Source: Candidatus Pelagibacter sp. (lineage in GTDB: Bacteria > Pseudomonadota > Alphaproteobacteria > Pelagibacterales > Pelagibacteraceae). From it: a stretch of 62,436 bases of DNA. Under the pieces are notes generated by a model that was given only the letters and a program-made list of their open reading frames with translations, did no database searches and was not told the DNA's origin. Below, one piece after another: positions 8,113 through 15,969 of this stretch. The stretch's first letter is position 1; each line of letters opens with the position of its first letter. The stretch covers positions 1 to 62,436 of the forward strand of contig JAOOBT010000006.1 in NCBI GenBank assembly GCA_028404615.1, read 5' to 3'. A program made the position numbers and the translations under genes.

Positions 8113-8646
8113 TTAGATTTTATATTTACGACAAAAATCGATGAATTTTAGATTATTTTTGTCCTTCTTAGAAATTATCAATTTTTTTTTTGGCCACTTA
8201 ATTTTCAGCTTGGGATCATTCCAAAGTAAACCTATTTCACTCTTTTTAGATCTATAATTATTATTGCTGTACACAACGATATTTTCATTATCAAGGCCTA
8301 AGAATCCATGAGCACAACCAGAAGGTATAAGAATCGATTTGGCATTTTTTTCAGACAAAATTATTTGAAAGTTTTTTCCAAAAGTTTGAGATTTTTTTCT
8401 TAAGTCTATAACCACATCTAAAATTTTACCTTTAATCACAGAAACAAACTTTTCCTGACTATTTTTTGTTTGTAAATGCAATCCCCTTAAAACATTTTTT
8501 TTTGATTTAGACATACACCAGAAAATAGGGTTATGAACTTTTACTTTTTTTTTAATGAAAATTTCTCTGAAGAAACCTCTTGAGTCAAAAAAGTTTTTTC
8601 CTTGCATTATCTTCAAACCTTTAATTTTAGTATTTTTCAATCTCAT
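8113..8646 (-). CDS. rfbC: dTDP-4-keto-6-deoxyglucose 3(,5)-epimerase
   Basis: RmlC-type cupin of 177 residues that inverts C3 and/or C5 of dTDP-4-keto-6-deoxyglucose. The family signature LRGLHLQ (53-59, catalytic H57) is present, as are the lysine of IKGKILDVVIDLR (about 71-83), the PSGCAHGF stretch (108-115) and the tyrosines at 126 and 131 before LLWNDP. It overlaps rfbA by one base, in the order rfbB-rfbA-rfbC. The preceding stretch is FWCMSKSKKN where rhamnose enzymes usually have a QDNHS-like sequence, so a mono-epimerase as in branched-sugar pathways is possible, but I cannot tell from sequence alone. Confidence 0.9.
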   Translation of the reverse strand: MRLKNTKIKGLKIMQGKNFFDSRGFFREIFIKKKVKVHNPIFWCMSKSKKNVLRGLHLQTKNSQEKFVSVIKGKILDVVIDLRKKSQTFGKNFQIILSEKNAKSILIPSGCAHGFLGLDNENIVVYSNNNYRSKKSEIGLLWNDPKLKIKWPKKKLIISKKDKNNLKFIDFCRKYKI

Positions 8647-9512
8647 TATATTAAATGCTTTAAATATTTTGAGTATTCACAATTACCGTAAAAAGATATT
8701 TGATTTTTAATCTCTTTTTCTTTTATCCATTTGTTATTAAAAGATATTTCTTCGATACAAGCTATTTTAAAACCTTGTCTGTTTTCAACTGTAGAAATAA
8801 AGTTTGAAGCGCTGTAAAAGTCTTCTATGCTACCAGTATCTAGCCAAACCCCACCTCTACCTAACATCTCAGAATTTAATTGCTTTTTTTTTCTATAGAT
8901 ATTTAATAAATCTGTAATTTCAATTTCTTTTCTTCGTGAGGGTTTCAAATTTTTGCTATATTTAATTACATTATTGTCAAAAAAATAAAGGCCAGTTACT
9001 GCTAAGTTAGATATAAATTTTTTTGGTTTTTCAATTATTTTTAAGATGGTATTTTTTGAATTAACTTTTGCTACACCATAAAGATTTGGATTTTTCACAG
9101 GATGTACAAAAACACTTGCACCTTTTTTTAATTTAATACATTTTCTTAATTTTTGAGTAAAGTTTTGACCATAAAAAAAGTTATCACCTAAAATTAAAGC
9201 TACATTATCTTTTCCAATAAACTTTTCACCTATTAAAAATGCATCAGGTAATCCTCGAGGTTCTGGTTGCTCTTTGTATTGAATATTTATTCCAAGATAA
9301 TTATTTTTTGGTAAGATTTTTTGAAATTGATTAAGCTGTCCTTTATTTACTATAATCAATATATCTTTAATTCCAGCAAGCATTAATACTGATAGTGGAT
9401 AGTAAATCAGAGGTTTATCGTACAAAGGTAGCAATTGTTTATTAACAGCTTTTGTAAGAGGACTCATTCTAGTGCCCATCCCACCAGCTAAAATAATTCC
9501 TTTCTTAATCAT
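8646..9512 (-). CDS. rfbA: glucose-1-phosphate thymidylyltransferase
   Basis: Makes dTDP-glucose from glucose-1-phosphate and dTTP, the entry step to dTDP-deoxysugars. The 288-residue length is typical. The nucleotide-binding loop is AGGMGTR (9-15), K25 follows in NKQLLP, and the metal-binding aspartate lies in LILGDN (D110). VWLDTGS in the C-terminal third is another family landmark. The ATG overlaps the end of rfbB by 4 bp (ATGA), so translation is probably coupled. Confidence 0.95.
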   Translation of the reverse strand: MIKKGIILAGGMGTRMSPLTKAVNKQLLPLYDKPLIYYPLSVLMLAGIKDILIIVNKGQLNQFQKILPKNNYLGINIQYKEQPEPRGLPDAFLIGEKFIGKDNVALILGDNFFYGQNFTQKLRKCIKLKKGASVFVHPVKNPNLYGVAKVNSKNTILKIIEKPKKFISNLAVTGLYFFDNNVIKYSKNLKPSRRKEIEITDLLNIYRKKKQLNSEMLGRGGVWLDTGSIEDFYSASNFISTVENRQGFKIACIEEISFNNKWIKEKEIKNQISFYGNCEYSKYLKHLI

Positions 9513-10531
9513 AATTTCAGTCCTAATCTTTTTTCATATTGGGATTTTGAAATTTTTTTAAGAAAATTTTTATTTTCTAGATACCAATTTACGGTTTCCT
9601 GTAAACCTTTTTCGAAATTAATTTTTGGCTTCCATTTCAATCTTTTAAAGATTTTTTTATTATTTAAGGCATATCTAAAATCATGGCCGGGTCTATCCTT
9701 AACAAATTTAATTTTTGTATTTTTTCCGATTTTAATACCCATAGATTCACAAACTTTTAATAACTTTTTGACTAAATCAATATTTTTCAAATTAATACCA
9801 GATCCCACGTTATAACTTTCACCGTTCTTACCTTTTAAATATAGCGTGAATAAGGCCTCACAATGATCAAATACATGTATCCATTCCCTCGAATTTAGAC
9901 CTTTGGCATAAATAGGTAACTCTTTGTTGTTAAAAATATTTGAAATCATCTTTGGTATTAGTTTTTCTGGAAATTGATATGGCCCATAATTATTGCAACA
10001 ATTAGAAATCACTGCATTTAATTTATACGTTCGAATATATGATTTTACCAAATGATCAGCGCCTGCTTTTGATGCTGAGTAAGGAGAACTAGGCTGATAC
10101 TGGTATAATTCATCAGACCTTCCATTTTTTATATCCCCATAAACTTCATCGGTAGAAATATGAACTAACTTTGGTCTAATATTTTTTTTTTGTAAAAGTC
10201 TTAGAGACTCTAATAAATTAAATGTACCATTTATATTAGTTTTGATAAAATTTTCAGGTCCATCTATAGATCTATCTACATGTGTTTCAGCAGCCAGATT
10301 AAATATAACTGAAGGCTTATATCTTTTTATTATTTTAAATAGTTTATTCTTATTGTTAATGTCAATTCTTATAAGTTTATAATTCCGTTTATTTCTAATT
10401 TTATTATGGTATTTATTTGATGCATAAGTAAGTTTGTCTAGATTAATTACGAAATATCTTTTTTTTATCAAATAGTTTACTAAATTACTCCCAATAAAAC
10501 CGGAACCACCTGTAACTATGATATTTTTCAT
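9509..10531 (-). CDS. rfbB: dTDP-glucose 4,6-dehydratase
   Basis: Extended SDR of 340 residues that converts dTDP-glucose into dTDP-4-keto-6-deoxyglucose. The NAD-binding motif is TGGSGFIGSN (7-16), the catalytic Thr-Asp-Glu of dehydratases is at 127-129 (STDEVYG) and Y151-x3-K155 follows (YSASK). ETHVDRSI at 82-89 is diagnostic for RmlB. It is the first gene of the minus-strand sugar run and starts 75 bp from the divergent glycosyltransferase gene; the promoter of the whole run should lie in 10532-10606. Confidence 0.96.
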   Translation of the reverse strand: MKNIIVTGGSGFIGSNLVNYLIKKRYFVINLDKLTYASNKYHNKIRNKRNYKLIRIDINNKNKLFKIIKRYKPSVIFNLAAETHVDRSIDGPENFIKTNINGTFNLLESLRLLQKKNIRPKLVHISTDEVYGDIKNGRSDELYQYQPSSPYSASKAGADHLVKSYIRTYKLNAVISNCCNNYGPYQFPEKLIPKMISNIFNNKELPIYAKGLNSREWIHVFDHCEALFTLYLKGKNGESYNVGSGINLKNIDLVKKLLKVCESMGIKIGKNTKIKFVKDRPGHDFRYALNNKKIFKRLKWKPKINFEKGLQETVNWYLENKNFLKKISKSQYEKRLGLKL

Positions 10532-10606
10532 TTTAATTTAGAAATTAAAGCTTAATGTGTTAAATTAGTAAAAGAATTATTACTCAAAATCAATTAATAT
10601 TATCAA

Positions 10607-11440
10607 ATGGACTCAAATGATCTTACTATAGTAATCGTAACTTTTAATAGTGAATTAAAAATAGCCGATTGCTTAAAATCTATAGAGAATAAAGCTGAGA
10701 TTATAGTTGTTGAAAATTCCAATAATGAGACTTTTAAAAAAAATCTTGAAAATCAATATCGTAACTTAAAATGTATATTAACAGGCGGAAACAAAGGTTA
10801 TGCTATTGCTAATAATATTGGCTTAAAGAGCGTCAAAACTAATTATGCTTTGGTTTTAAATCCAGATACAATTTTAGACAAAAATGCTATCGATAATTTT
10901 TTAATTTCAGCAAAAAAAAAAGATGATTTTTGGCTAATTGGGCCAGCCTCAGATCAAATGGTTGATATAAAATTTGAGGCGAACAAACTCGTTGAAGTAA
11001 ACAATATTAAAGGCTTTGCAATTTTTTTTAACTTGAAAATGTTTAAAAATGAGTTTTTTGATGAAAATTATTTTTTATATTTTGAGGAAATAGATCTCTG
11101 TAAAAGGGTCAAGAAAAATAGAGGAAAAATTTATTTAGATCCTTCAATCAAAGTGAGACACAGCGGAGCTAGCTCTGTAGACAAAATTAGTAATATCAAA
11201 CTAGAAAAAAATAGAAATTGGCACTGGATGTGGTCAACATTTTATTTTCATAAAAAACACCAAGGATTTCTTTTAGCTCTATTAAAAGTTTTACCTAAGT
11301 TTATTTCAGCATTTATTAAAGTTATAATTTATTCAATAATAATAAATAAAAAAAAAAGAGACATTTATTACTGTCGGTTAAGCGGTATTTTTAATTCAAT
11401 GATAGGAAAGAAGTCATGGTACAGACCTTCATTAGATTGA
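10607..11440 (+). CDS. family 2 glycosyltransferase (rhamnosyltransferase-like)
   Basis: GT-A fold glycosyltransferase of 277 residues. It opens with LTIVIVTFNS (6-15), continues with IVVENS near residue 35, GGNKGYAIANN near 60-70 and the metal-binding motif in LNPDT, and has a long basic C-terminal part with a hydrophobic stretch (about 220-245) suggesting membrane association. This arrangement resembles WbbL-type rhamnosyltransferases. Being divergent from the rfb run, it is a good candidate to transfer the deoxysugar made there to a lipid-linked glycan. Acceptor and exact donor are unknown. Confidence 0.83.
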   Translation: MDSNDLTIVIVTFNSELKIADCLKSIENKAEIIVVENSNNETFKKNLENQYRNLKCILTGGNKGYAIANNIGLKSVKTNYALVLNPDTILDKNAIDNFLISAKKKDDFWLIGPASDQMVDIKFEANKLVEVNNIKGFAIFFNLKMFKNEFFDENYFLYFEEIDLCKRVKKNRGKIYLDPSIKVRHSGASSVDKISNIKLEKNRNWHWMWSTFYFHKKHQGFLLALLKVLPKFISAFIKVIIYSIIINKKKRDIYYCRLSGIFNSMIGKKSWYRPSLD

Positions 11441-11470
11441 TTTAATTAACTTAAGAAGATAAAAAAAGAA

Positions 11471-12358
11471 ATGCCAAAAAAAGATATTATAATAGTAACA
11501 GGAGGAGCAGGATTTGTTGGCACAAATTTAATAAAATTACTTTTAAAAAAGACAAAATATAAGATTGTTAGTTTAGATGACTACTCTTCGGGTACAAAAT
11601 TAAATCATATAAGAAGCCCACGATTAAAATATATCAAAGGAAAAACAGTTAATATTTCAAAACTGATAAGAAATATTAGAAGAATAAATTCCGTATTTCA
11701 TTTTGGAGAGTTTGCAAGAATTTATCAAAGTTTTGTAAAAATGAATGAGTGTATAGACTCTAATTCAGTTGGTTCTAACGCTGTTTTTAATTTTTGTTTA
11801 AAAAATAAAATTAAACTCATTTACTCTGCAACTTCCGCATCACTTGGTAACAAAGGAAATGATAAAAATTTGTCACCTTATGCTTTTTCAAAAGCTAAAA
11901 ATTTAGAATTGTTAGAAAATTTGAAAAAATGGTTTAAATTTAAATATGAGGTTATTTATTTTTATAATGTTTATGGACCTCATCAGATTTCTAAAGGACA
12001 GATGTCAACAGTCATAGGAATATTTGAAGATCATTTTAAAAAAGGCAAACCTCTTCCAGTTGTAAGACCTGGTACACAAACAAGAAGGTTTACTCATATA
12101 GATGATACAATTCAAGTTTGCTTTATAGCTTGGAAAAAAAATCTTTGTCGACACTACAGTATTGCAAATAAAAAATCTTATTCGTTAATTGACGTTGCTA
12201 AAATGTTTAATTCTAAAATTAAATTTTTACCTAAGAGACCAGGTGAAAGATATGCCTCAGCTTTAACTAATAAAAACTTATCAAATAGAATGTATAAATA
12301 TTTTGGAAAGATAAAACTAAAAGACTACATAAATAATTTTATTGAAAAAAACAGCTAG
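11471..12358 (+). CDS. NAD-dependent sugar-nucleotide epimerase/dehydratase (GalE-like)
   Basis: Extended SDR of 295 residues with TGGAGFVGTN (10-19), an active-site serine/threonine region YSATSASLG (118-126), Y137-x3-K141 and NVYGPHQ, the pattern of UDP-glucose 4-epimerase relatives. The substrate cannot be derived. It follows the GT2 gene by 30 bp on the same strand and ends the polysaccharide block: its TAG stop overlaps the stop of convergent apt within the palindrome CTAG (12355-12358). Lys/Asn-rich like the rest of the block. Confidence 0.82.
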   Translation: MPKKDIIIVTGGAGFVGTNLIKLLLKKTKYKIVSLDDYSSGTKLNHIRSPRLKYIKGKTVNISKLIRNIRRINSVFHFGEFARIYQSFVKMNECIDSNSVGSNAVFNFCLKNKIKLIYSATSASLGNKGNDKNLSPYAFSKAKNLELLENLKKWFKFKYEVIYFYNVYGPHQISKGQMSTVIGIFEDHFKKGKPLPVVRPGTQTRRFTHIDDTIQVCFIAWKKNLCRHYSIANKKSYSLIDVAKMFNSKIKFLPKRPGERYASALTNKNLSNRMYKYFGKIKLKDYINNFIEKNS

Positions 12359-12894
12359 TGTCCCGGAAACTCTATAAGACTCTCTGTTTTGTAACCTTTT
12401 GTTTTGAGTAAATTGTTACCTGGTAAATCAAATAAATTTATAACAAATATAAAGCCCGCAACCTTTCCCCCTGAGATTTCAACTATTTTCGCAGCTGCAT
12501 TAGCTGTCCCTCCGGTAGCTATTAAATCGTCAATTATAAGTACTTTATCCCCTTTATTAATAGAATCTTTGTGAACCTCAATGGTTGCGGTCCCATATTC
12601 AAGTTCAAAATCAACTGAATGTACCTCTGCCGGAAGTTTATTTTTTTTTCTAAGGAGTATAAATGGTTTCTCTAATTTGTAAGAAACTGCTGATGCAAAA
12701 ACAAAACCTCTAGACTCAATAGCCGCTACTTTGTCAAATTCAATTTTTTTTGCTAAATCTATAATTTTGTCGTTAGTATATTTAAAAGCTTTAGCATCTT
12801 TTATTAAAGTTGTTATATCTCTGAATAAAATTCCTTTTTTAGGATAATCAGGTATAGATCTTATATGTTTTTTTAAATCCATAATTTGCTTCAA
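12355..12894 (-). CDS. apt: adenine phosphoribosyltransferase
   Basis: Salvages adenine to AMP using PRPP. The 179 residues contain the PRPP-binding motif VLIIDDLIATGGT (118-130) and the AAIESRGF stretch (58-64) specific to Apt. Adenine is the by-product of the methylthioadenosine phosphorylase encoded next door on the opposite strand, so the pairing is metabolically sensible: MtnP releases adenine, Apt captures it. The ATG at 12882 gives MDLKKHIRSIPDYP, the usual start in other bacteria; the annotated ATG adds four residues. The gene is divergent from mtnP with a 31-bp gap. Confidence 0.95.
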   Translation of the reverse strand: MKQIMDLKKHIRSIPDYPKKGILFRDITTLIKDAKAFKYTNDKIIDLAKKIEFDKVAAIESRGFVFASAVSYKLEKPFILLRKKNKLPAEVHSVDFELEYGTATIEVHKDSINKGDKVLIIDDLIATGGTANAAAKIVEISGGKVAGFIFVINLFDLPGNNLLKTKGYKTESLIEFPGH

Positions 12895-12925
12895 GTTCTA
12901 ACAAAAAAGGATTAATAATTAAATA

Positions 12926-13804
12926 ATGAAAAAAAGAAAGCTCGGGATAATTGGGGGGAGCGGCCTCTACAAAATGGAGGGATTTGAAAAATCTAAATGG
13001 AAGAAAATTAATACTCCATGGGGAAAACCCTCTGATGAGATTTTATTAGCATCACTTGAAAAAGAGGAAATATGTTTTATCCCTAGACACTCCAGAGGAC
13101 ATAAAATTAATCCTACTAAAATAAATTTTAGGGCAAATATTGATGCCATGAAACAATTAGGAGTAACAGATATAATTTCGGTTTCTGCTGTAGGATCATT
13201 AAAAGAGAATTTGGAACCAGGAAAATTTGTTATTGTAGATCAATTTATTGATAGAACTTTTTCAAGAGTTAAAACATTTTTTGATGAAGAAATAGTAGCC
13301 CATGTTTCAATGGCAAAACCAACTAGTGCTGGACTTTCAAATTGTTGTGAGGCTGCATTGAAAAAATTGAATATCGCTCATCAAGTTGGAGGCACCTATG
13401 TTGTTATGGAAGGACCTCAATTTTCCACACTATCAGAGTCTAAATTGTATAGGACTTGGGGAGCAGATGTAATCGGCATGACCAATATGCCAGAGGCTAA
13501 ATTAGCTAGAGAAGCAGAAATCAGATATTCTACTGTTGCTATGGTGACCGACTACGATTGTTGGCACCCAGATCACGACGAAGTTGACGTAAGTATGGTA
13601 ATCCAAACTTTGATGAAAAATGCAGCTAACGCTCAAAATATGATTAAAGAAATTATAAAGACTTTTAAAGATTATTCTGTTGAAAAAGATCCTGCTAACT
13701 ATTGTTTAGATGTTGCAATCATAACAGATCCAAAATTGAGAACAAAAAAAACAATAAAAAAATTAAAGAATATTGCTGGAAGAGTTTTAAATAAAAAAAA
13801 ATAA
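12926..13804 (+). CDS. mtnP: S-methyl-5'-thioadenosine phosphorylase
   Basis: Phosphorolysis of methylthioadenosine to adenine and 5-methylthioribose-1-phosphate. The 292-residue protein shows the phosphate-site IIGGSGLY (8-15), RHSRGHKINP, the nucleoside-binding EGPQFST and GMTNMPEAKLARE, all diagnostic of the MTAP branch of the PNP superfamily. It begins the plus-strand cluster mtnP-tautomerase-mtnA-aldolase-speDE-amidase, whose spermidine-synthase-like last steps generate MTA as by-product, so production and salvage of MTA are linked in one transcription unit. Confidence 0.94.
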   Translation: MKKRKLGIIGGSGLYKMEGFEKSKWKKINTPWGKPSDEILLASLEKEEICFIPRHSRGHKINPTKINFRANIDAMKQLGVTDIISVSAVGSLKENLEPGKFVIVDQFIDRTFSRVKTFFDEEIVAHVSMAKPTSAGLSNCCEAALKKLNIAHQVGGTYVVMEGPQFSTLSESKLYRTWGADVIGMTNMPEAKLAREAEIRYSTVAMVTDYDCWHPDHDEVDVSMVIQTLMKNAANAQNMIKEIIKTFKDYSVEKDPANYCLDVAIITDPKLRTKKTIKKLKNIAGRVLNKKK

Positions 13805-13808
13805 TTTA

Positions 13809-14255
13809 ATGCCAACATATACTGTAAAATGTTCAAATTTTAATCTCTCACATAAGCAAAAAAATTCATTGGCCAATGATATTTCAAATACTCATAGTAA
13901 ATTTACAGGTGCAAATACTTTCTTTGCACAGGTAATATTTCAAAAAAATGAAAAACATTCTCATTTCATGGGAGGTAAATTAGTAAAGACTAAAGAAATT
14001 TTTCTAAATGGACAAATAAGATCTGGACGTACTGCAAAAGTTAAAAAACAATTAATTTTAGGGCTAAGAAAAATTTTAATTAAAAATACTAACTTAAGAA
14101 AAGAAAATGTTTGGGTGTATTTGGAAGATTTGTTGCCAGATCAAATGATTGAGTATGGAGAAGTTTTACCTAAATCAGGGCAAGAAAAAAAATGGTTTAA
14201 TTCTTTAAATCCTAGTTTGAGAGAAAGATTGAGAAAAATGGAAAAAAGAAAATGA
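13809..14255 (+). CDS. tautomerase-superfamily protein (cis-CaaD-like)
   Basis: A 148-residue protein starting Met-Pro, so that after Met removal the N-terminal proline can act as general base as in 4-oxalocrotonate tautomerase enzymes. The length (twice the 4-OT unit), IRSGR, VWVYLEDLLPDQMIEYGEVLP and the final WF...LR stretch match the fused cis-3-chloroacrylic acid dehalogenase-like branch, whose members are mostly of unknown physiological role. It lies 4 bp after mtnP and overlaps mtnA by the sequence ATGA, so it is embedded in the MTA-salvage operon. A keto-enol isomerisation or hydration of a salvage intermediate is a reasonable inference, not shown by sequence. Confidence 0.78.
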   Translation: MPTYTVKCSNFNLSHKQKNSLANDISNTHSKFTGANTFFAQVIFQKNEKHSHFMGGKLVKTKEIFLNGQIRSGRTAKVKKQLILGLRKILIKNTNLRKENVWVYLEDLLPDQMIEYGEVLPKSGQEKKWFNSLNPSLRERLRKMEKRK

Positions 14256-15322
14256 AAATAGAAGGAAAGTCTTACAAAACAATTTGGTTTGAGAATAATT
14301 TAGTTAAAATTATTGATCAAACAAAACTACCTCATAAGTTTGTAATTAAAGACTTAAAAAATGTAAAAGATGCAATTAATGCCATTAAAACAATGGAAGT
14401 AAGAGGAGCTCCATTAATTGGAGCAACAGCTGCTTACGGTTTAGTTTTATCAATAATAGAAAAAAATGACTTGTCCTTTCTTAAAAAATCTAGTGAAGAA
14501 TTAATTGTATCAAGACCCACTGCAATTAATCTTAAGTGGGCAGTAGACAGAATGATGAAAAAATTATCTGGAGTAAACGATAAAGATATCTTGAAAATAG
14601 CTTTAGACGAAGCAAAGGCAATCACAGAAGAGGATGAAAAATTTTGTAAAACTATAGGTTTGAATGGTCTTAAAATTATTGAGGAAATTTCAAATAAAAA
14701 AAAAGATACAGTAAATATTTTAACACACTGTAATGCAGGATGGTTAGCTACAATAGATTGGGGAACTGCTACCTCACCAATTTATCACGCACATCAAAAA
14801 GGGATCAAAGTTCATGTCTGGGTTGATGAAACTAGACCTAGAAATCAAGGTGCTAACTTAACATCTTATGAATTAAATGAAGAGGGAATTTCAAATACTG
14901 TAATCACCGATAATGCAGGTGGAATTTTAATGCAAAGAGGACAAGTAGATATGTGCATTGTTGGAACAGACAGAACTTTATCCAATGGTGATGTGTGTAA
15001 TAAAATTGGAACATATTTAAAAGCGTTATCTGCAAAAGATAATAATATTCCTTTTTATGTTGCTTTACCTAGTTCAACTATAGACTGGAGTATAAAAGAT
15101 CATAAACAAATTCCCATAGAAGAGCGAAATTCCGAAGAATTGTCCCATGTCGAAGGTGTTGATGAAAATAACGAGATTAAAAAAGTAAGGATTTACCCAA
15201 AAAAAAGTAAATCACTAAATTTAGCATTTGATGTAACACCGGCTAAACTAGTAACTGGTTTAATCACCGAGAAAGGTGTTTGTGAAGCATCAGAAAAAGG
15301 GCTGAAAGGTTTATTTAAGTGA
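14252..15322 (+). CDS. mtnA: methylthioribose-1-phosphate isomerase
   Basis: Aldose-ketose isomerase of the eIF2B-alpha-like family that turns 5-methylthioribose-1-phosphate into 5-methylthioribulose-1-phosphate. The 356 residues carry RGAPLIG (51-57), THCNAGWLAT with catalytic C160, and GTDRTLSNGD with catalytic D240; both numbers agree with those known for the Bacillus enzyme. Start ATG overlaps the tautomerase stop and its own stop overlaps the aldolase GTG start, so the genes are translationally coupled. No MtnB/C/D-type later enzymes follow except the class II aldolase. Confidence 0.95.
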   Translation: MKIEGKSYKTIWFENNLVKIIDQTKLPHKFVIKDLKNVKDAINAIKTMEVRGAPLIGATAAYGLVLSIIEKNDLSFLKKSSEELIVSRPTAINLKWAVDRMMKKLSGVNDKDILKIALDEAKAITEEDEKFCKTIGLNGLKIIEEISNKKKDTVNILTHCNAGWLATIDWGTATSPIYHAHQKGIKVHVWVDETRPRNQGANLTSYELNEEGISNTVITDNAGGILMQRGQVDMCIVGTDRTLSNGDVCNKIGTYLKALSAKDNNIPFYVALPSSTIDWSIKDHKQIPIEERNSEELSHVEGVDENNEIKKVRIYPKKSKSLNLAFDVTPAKLVTGLITEKGVCEASEKGLKGLFK

Positions 15323-15963
15323 GTAAATTAAAAGCTGAAGTAATAAAATATTCAAAAAAATTAAATATAACCAATTTGTCTGCTTTGAGATCTGGAAATA
15401 TCTCTGCAAGAGCTAAAGAAAAAGGAGTTGATGGTTTTTACATTACTCCATCGGGGAGAAAATATTCTTCTTTAAAAACAAAAGACATCGTCTTTGTCTC
15501 GCTCAAAGGTATTTATGATAAAAAAAAAGGTAAACCCTCATCTGAATGGAGATTCCATCAAGATATTTATGTTAATAAAAAGGAGGCTAAAGCAATAGTT
15601 CATGCTCACTCTACTTGTGCTACAGCCGTTTCTACTCATCAAAAAAGTATTCCAGCATTTCACTACATGGTTGCAGTAGCTGGTGGAGAAGACATTAAAT
15701 GCAGTAAATATGCAACTTTTGGAACGAAAAATCTTTCAAGAAATATTATTAAAGCTCTGAAAAATAGAACAGCATGTTTGATTGCCAATCACGGCCAGGT
15801 TGCTTTTGGAAAAAATTTAGAAAAGACTTTTGAGCTTGCTCAAGAAATCGAAAATATTTGCCATCAATATATAAATGCCATAAGAATTGGAATACCTAAG
15901 ATTCTTTCAAAAAAAGAAATGAAAATTGTCTTGGGAAAATTTAAAAATTATAAAAAAGGATAG
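15319..15963 (+). CDS. class II aldolase/adducin-family sugar-phosphate aldolase
   Basis: Zinc-dependent class II aldolase fold, 214 residues. Metal ligands are H95 and H97 (VHAHS) and H158 (ANHGQ), with E76 as catalytic acid/base. FHYMVAVAGG and YATFGT resemble L-fuculose-phosphate aldolase more than MtnB dehydratase. Directly after mtnA, it would fit the DHAP-shunt type of MTA salvage, in which methylthioribulose-1-phosphate is cleaved to DHAP and methylthioacetaldehyde; the homologous dehydratase MtnB is the alternative. Translation begins at GTG 15319 inside the mtnA stop (GTGA); no better ATG lies nearby. Confidence 0.82.
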   Translation: MSKLKAEVIKYSKKLNITNLSALRSGNISARAKEKGVDGFYITPSGRKYSSLKTKDIVFVSLKGIYDKKKGKPSSEWRFHQDIYVNKKEAKAIVHAHSTCATAVSTHQKSIPAFHYMVAVAGGEDIKCSKYATFGTKNLSRNIIKALKNRTACLIANHGQVAFGKNLEKTFELAQEIENICHQYINAIRIGIPKILSKKEMKIVLGKFKNYKKG

Positions 15964-15969
15964 TTTTTA

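Noticed and set aside
5313..12400. Integrative element using the tRNA as attachment site
   Set aside because: No integrase or excisionase gene and no duplicated tRNA 3' end was seen near 12.36 kb.
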